Below are positions 60,626-64,000 of a DNA stretch of 64,000 nt, piece after piece. A program made the position numbers and the translations under genes. The stretch is from Cellulomonas cellasea. Lineage in GTDB: Bacteria; Actinomycetota; Actinomycetes; Actinomycetales; Cellulomonadaceae. Below the pieces are notes generated by a model. The model made no database searches. It was not told the DNA's origin and saw nothing but the letters and a program-made list of their open reading frames with translations. The stretch covers positions 62,001-126,000 of the forward strand of contig NZ_JAUDBQ010000010.1 in assembly GCF_030372105.1 (NCBI RefSeq), read 5' to 3'. How positions within the stretch are numbered: position 1 is the first letter of the stretch; every line of letters starts with the position of its first letter.

Positions 60626-63600
60626 ATGCTGCGCAGACTTGGCATCCGCGCCAAGGTACTGGCGGTCCTCGCCGTGCCCATGATCGTGCTTCTCGCTGCC
60701 GGTGCGTACATCTCGTACGACGCGCTGCGGACCGCGCGCTCCGCGGGCGCCGCTGCGACAGTCGTCGAGGTCCTCGAGGGCTATGCGCCGCTCGGTGTGG
60801 CACTGCAGCAGGAGCGAGCGCTCTCGGTGCAGCCGGTGCGAGACGGCGCCGCGCTCGAGGAGGCGCGCAAGGCGACCAACGCCGCGCTGGCGGCCGTGAA
60901 GCCGCTGACCGCGAAGGTCGACTTCTCCCAGTTCCCCGCCGACGTCGTCGCCTCGTTCCAAGAGGCGCAGATCGCGCACAACATCAACCTGGACACGGTG
61001 CGCGGCCTGGTCGACTCCGACGCGAACACCTCGACGGTGACCCGCGCGTACAACGAGATCATCGACGGCCAGATCACCCTGGTCAGCCAGATCGCGGACT
61101 CGCTCGAGAACCGGCAGCTCGGCCGCTACGTCGCGTCGTACCACGCGCTCACGGTGACCGCCGAGGACCTGGTCAACGAGCTCGCCCTCGGCGCCAACAT
61201 CATCGCCACGCAGGGCTCCTCCCCGGCCTCGCTGCGGACCTACCAGACGCAGACCGCCTCGACGGAGCTCTCCCGTGACGCAGCCCGCGCCAAGCTCGCG
61301 TCGCTGGGCCAGCGCGCCCTGCGCCTGCCCGTGGACGACCCGACCTCATCGTTCACCCGCAAGCGCGCGCTCATCGCCGAAGCGACCCCGGGCAGCAACC
61401 TGCCGACGATCGACGACCTCAACTTCGACATCACCAAGCAGCTCACGACGATCTCCGAAGTCAGCCAGAAGGTGCTCTCCTCGGCCAAGGTCGTCGCCGC
61501 GAAGGCGTCGGACGACGCCCGGAACACCGCGCTCGTCACGATCCTCGGCGCCCTCCTGGCAGCCGTCGCGTCGTTCGCCTTCGCGATCGTCGTCTCGCGC
61601 GGCATCGTCAACCCGCTGCGACGCCTGACCGGCGCCGCCCAGGACGTCCGCGACCAGCTCCCGAAGCTCGTCGAGCAGGTCACCGTCCCCGGTGAGGGTC
61701 CCGGCCTCGAGCTCGTGCAGATCCCCGTGGACTCCTCCGACGAGGTCGGCCAGCTCGCCGCGGCGTTCAACTCCGTGAACGCCACCACGCTGCAGGTCGC
61801 CCAGGAGCAGGCCGCGCTGCGTGGGTCCATCGCTGAGATGTTCGTCAACGTGGCCCGCCGCGACCAGGTGCTCCTCAACCGCCAGCTCTCGTTCATCGAC
61901 TCGCTGGAACGTGCTGAGGAAGACCCGAACACGCTGGCCAACCTGTTCCGCCTCGACCACCTCGCCACCCGAATGCGTCGAAACGCCGAGTCGCTGCTCG
62001 TGCTCGCCGGTATCGACTCGGGCCGCCGCGTGCGCGACTCGATGCCCCTCTCGGACGTCATCCGCACCGCCTCGTCCGAGATCGAGCAGTACGACCGCAT
62101 CGAGCTGGACCTGCCCATCGACCCACTGATGCACGGCTTCAACGCCCTCGGCGCCGCGCACCTCCTGGCGGAGCTGTTCGAGAACGCGACGATCTTCTCC
62201 GAGCCGGAGACCCCGGTCGAGGTCAAGACCGGCGTCATCGGCGAGTTCGTCGTGGTGCAGGTCCTCGACCACGGCCTCGGCATGTCCGACCAGGAGCTCG
62301 AGTCCGCGAACCTCAAGATCCGCTCGACCGCTGCGAGCGACGCGCTGGGCGCCCAGCGCCTCGGCCTCTTCGTCGTCGGCCGCATCGCGCACCGCCTGGG
62401 CGCCGAGGTCCGCCTCGCCAAGAGCCAGCGCGGCACGGGCACCGTCACCACGGTCCGCTTCCCGGTCACGCTGTTCGCGACGACCGAGAGCCCGACCTTC
62501 GGCTCGTCCCAGCAGGCCCCGCCCGTCCTGACGGCGTCCTCGGAGCCGGTGCAGGAGCGCCCCCGCCCGATCCAGGACGAGGCCCCCGTCGTCGAGGCTG
62601 TGGACCTCGCGGCGCTCACCGACGGCGAGACCTCGCTCGGCCTGCCGCGCCGCCGCCTGCGCGACGACGACTCGGGTGAGATCCCGCTGGGCAGCCCGAT
62701 GCCCGGTGGCCTGCCCAAGCGGTCGGCGAAGACCTTCGACGAGGACAACATCGTCCTTCCGGCGCCCACCGAGGCCCGGCTGTCGCCTGAGCTGTCCGCC
62801 GAGTCGACCGGATGGAGCCCGGCGATCGCCGCCGCGCCGTCGGCTGGGCTCCCCAGCCGCTCCCGTGCGACGACCCCGGCATGGCAGGCCCCCGACGAGG
62901 AGCCCGCCGTCGAGGAGAAGCCGGCGCCGTCGGCCCCGGCTGAGCGCGCAGGCCTGTTCACGGGCTTCCGCGGACGCACCGAGATGCCCGCCGCCGGTCT
63001 GCCGCGGCTGTCCCCGCGTGCCGCCGCCGAGGCGCTCGCGTCACCGACGAACCCCACCTCCGAGGTCGAGCCCCCCGCTCCGCCCGCCCTGGTGCAGCGG
63101 CGCAGCGCCACCGACTTCGAGGTTCCCGGGCTGATGCCCGACGAGCCCGAGGGCGACGAGACGCAGATCTGGACGCCGTCGTGGGCGCCCGCGACGGAGG
63201 CCCCCGCGGCGTCCGAGCCCGCCGCCGCGCAGCACGTCGAGGCTCCCCATGTCGAGGCATTCGACGTGCCGCAGCTGGAGTCGCCGCAGTACGAGGCCCC
63301 GCAGTACGCGGCGCCGCAGTTCGAGGCTCCGCAGTTCGAGGCGCCCAGTGCCGACGCGTCGCAGGCCGAGGAGCAGTGGACCGCGCCCACCTGGGACCAG
63401 CCGGTGGCGACGCCCACGTGGGAGGAGCCGACGCCTGCTTGGGAGGACGTCGCTCCGGCGCCGCAGCCCGTTGAGCCTGTCGCTGAGGCTCCTCGCACGT
63501 CCTACCCCGACTTCACCGCCTACAGCGGCTACACCGGTTGGGCCAACCCGCTCGACGAGAGCCGCCCGGCGCCGCAGTTCACCTCGCCGTACGCCTCGTC

Positions 63601-64000
63601 CTACGAGCCGGTGTCGCTCGGCTCGGGGCTCGACGAGTCCCGAGCGTGGAACGCGGGCGAGCAGGTCGAGCCGCAGCCCGCCGCCGAGCCGGCGCCCGCT
63701 TGGGAGCCGACTCCCGCGTGGGAGCCGACTGCCGACGCGACTCCCGCCTGGGAGCCGACCGCCGACGCGACGCCGCAGGCGCAGCAGTGGCAGGGCGACG
63801 CGCCGCAGGCGCAGCCGTGGCAGGAGGACGCCCCCGCCGAGTCGCTGTGGGCCGCGCCCGAGCAGCCCGCCGAGCCGTCCTGGCAGCAGCAGGCGCCGCA
63901 GTGGGACGACGTCCCGGCGCCCGCGGCTGACACGCCGTGGCAGCCGACCTCCATCGAGAGCAGCACGCCCTCCTGGGGTCGCCGTGGGGAGTCGCAGGCA
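60626..64000 (+). CDS. Nitrate/nitrite-sensing-type sensor histidine kinase (conservon CvnA-like), 3' end outside window
   Basis: 1,125 codons lie in the window with no stop. Helix 1 (~9-30) and helix 2 (~302-330) flank an extracytoplasmic NIT-type helical sensor domain. HAMP follows (~320-385), then FRLDHLATRMRRNAESLLVLAG (~440-462) with the phospho-acceptor His, N box ELFENATIFS (~515), G box DHGLGMSD and GLFVVGRIAHRLGA. In conservons such kinases are followed by roadblock, DUF742 and GTPase genes, which would lie past the edge. The tail from ~630 onward is a Pro/Ala/Trp/Glu-rich low-complexity region with repeats such as TPAWEPTADA. AAAGAGG lies 5 nt before the ATG. Confidence 0.85.
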   Translation, partial: MLRRLGIRAKVLAVLAVPMIVLLAAGAYISYDALRTARSAGAAATVVEVLEGYAPLGVALQQERALSVQPVRDGAALEEARKATNAALAAVKPLTAKVDFSQFPADVVASFQEAQIAHNINLDTVRGLVDSDANTSTVTRAYNEIIDGQITLVSQIADSLENRQLGRYVASYHALTVTAEDLVNELALGANIIATQGSSPASLRTYQTQTASTELSRDAARAKLASLGQRALRLPVDDPTSSFTRKRALIAEATPGSNLPTIDDLNFDITKQLTTISEVSQKVLSSAKVVAAKASDDARNTALVTILGALLAAVASFAFAIVVSRGIVNPLRRLTGAAQDVRDQLPKLVEQVTVPGEGPGLELVQIPVDSSDEVGQLAAAFNSVNATTLQVAQEQAALRGSIAEMFVNVARRDQVLLNRQLSFIDSLERAEEDPNTLANLFRLDHLATRMRRNAESLLVLAGIDSGRRVRDSMPLSDVIRTASSEIEQYDRIELDLPIDPLMHGFNALGAAHLLAELFENATIFSEPETPVEVKTGVIGEFVVVQVLDHGLGMSDQELESANLKIRSTAASDALGAQRLGLFVVGRIAHRLGAEVRLAKSQRGTGTVTTVRFPVTLFATTESPTFGSSQQAPPVLTASSEPVQERPRPIQDEAPVVEAVDLAALTDGETSLGLPRRRLRDDDSGEIPLGSPMPGGLPKRSAKTFDEDNIVLPAPTEARLSPELSAESTGWSPAIAAAPSAGLPSRSRATTPAWQAPDEEPAVEEKPAPSAPAERAGLFTGFRGRTEMPAAGLPRLSPRAAAEALASPTNPTSEVEPPAPPALVQRRSATDFEVPGLMPDEPEGDETQIWTPSWAPATEAPAASEPAAAQHVEAPHVEAFDVPQLESPQYEAPQYAAPQFEAPQFEAPSADASQAEEQWTAPTWDQPVATPTWEEPTPAWEDVAPAPQPVEPVAEAPRTSYPDFTAYSGYTGWANPLDESRPAPQFTSPYASSYEPVSLGSGLDESRAWNAGEQVEPQPAAEPAPAWEPTPAWEPTADATPAWEPTADATPQAQQWQGDAPQAQPWQEDAPAESLWAAPEQPAEPSWQQQAPQWDDVPAPAADTPWQPTSIESSTPSWGRRGESQA

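Overview
The window is very GC-rich chromosomal DNA, coding on both strands with short gaps. The gene content fits an actinomycete, probably of the Micrococcales (Cellulomonas-like). Indicators are a Bpa-type proteasome activator ending in GQYL, a conservon-type sensor kinase, a DUF5926 protein, a DtxR-type iron box, many GTG starts, and at least a dozen genes whose -10 hexamer (TANNNT) lies 6 to 8 nt before the start codon, as in leaderless mRNAs. No rRNA, tRNA, CRISPR array, insertion sequence or intact prophage was recognised. This placement is inference from content only.

Layout. 1-4.9 kb: a GH13 enzyme coupled to an FMN-type LLM oxidoreductase, then two drug-efflux-like MFS transporters, all leftward. 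5.2-10.1 kb: a DUF4190 membrane protein, an NfeD/flotillin pair, a DUF2993 protein and an M50 peptidase. 10.2-21.8 kb: a metal P-type ATPase, a secreted HNH nuclease, a small phage-like protein, a TM2 protein, a DEDDh exonuclease with BRCT, an FKBP lipoprotein, an amino acid permease, an RsbW-like kinase, a ferritin-VIT1 fusion, and two tandem DivIVA-domain paralogues.

22-25.2 kb looks accessory. It holds an iron-regulated siderophore-interacting protein, a Phd-type antitoxin followed by a wrecked vapC, two orphan membrane proteins and an intact VapBC module with its own AT-rich palindrome. 25.2-32.2 kb is a sucrose module: a LacI regulator with an 18-bp operator, divergent from a binding protein, two permeases, an HSL-type esterase and sucrose phosphorylase. 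All joints of the leftward operon are tight (overlaps or 1 nt). Sucrose would be imported and cleaved with phosphate to glucose-1-phosphate and fructose; the phosphoglucomutase at 42-43.7 kb could pass glucose-1-phosphate into glycolysis.

32.2-44.6 kb: RNA pseudouridine synthase, a Cys-rich copper-storage-like protein, YtxH, a FAD/Rieske oxidoreductase, a coupled pair of unrecognised paralogues, gluconokinase, PoxB-like pyruvate dehydrogenase, a small-molecule kinase, an MFS protein, phosphoglucomutase and DUF5926. 44.6-52.6 kb is a housekeeping block: glycosyltransferase, a large membrane protein whose tail overlaps it, pheA, a lipid kinase, serS and a HAD phosphatase. 52.6-56.3 kb is a second sugar ABC operon without its own hydrolase, preceded by an exact 30-bp triple repeat of paired YGTGAC boxes. 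The window ends with an EamA exporter, Bpa, an AGE-family isomerase, a quinone oxidoreductase and the first 1,125 codons of a nitrate-sensing-type histidine kinase.

The most interesting items are the 30-bp operator array, the vapC relic beside an intact antitoxin, the coupled orphan paralogues at 35.8-36.9 kb, the tandem DivIVA-like proteins with a shared C-terminal domain, and a 15-nt repeat coding on both strands at 45.6 kb.
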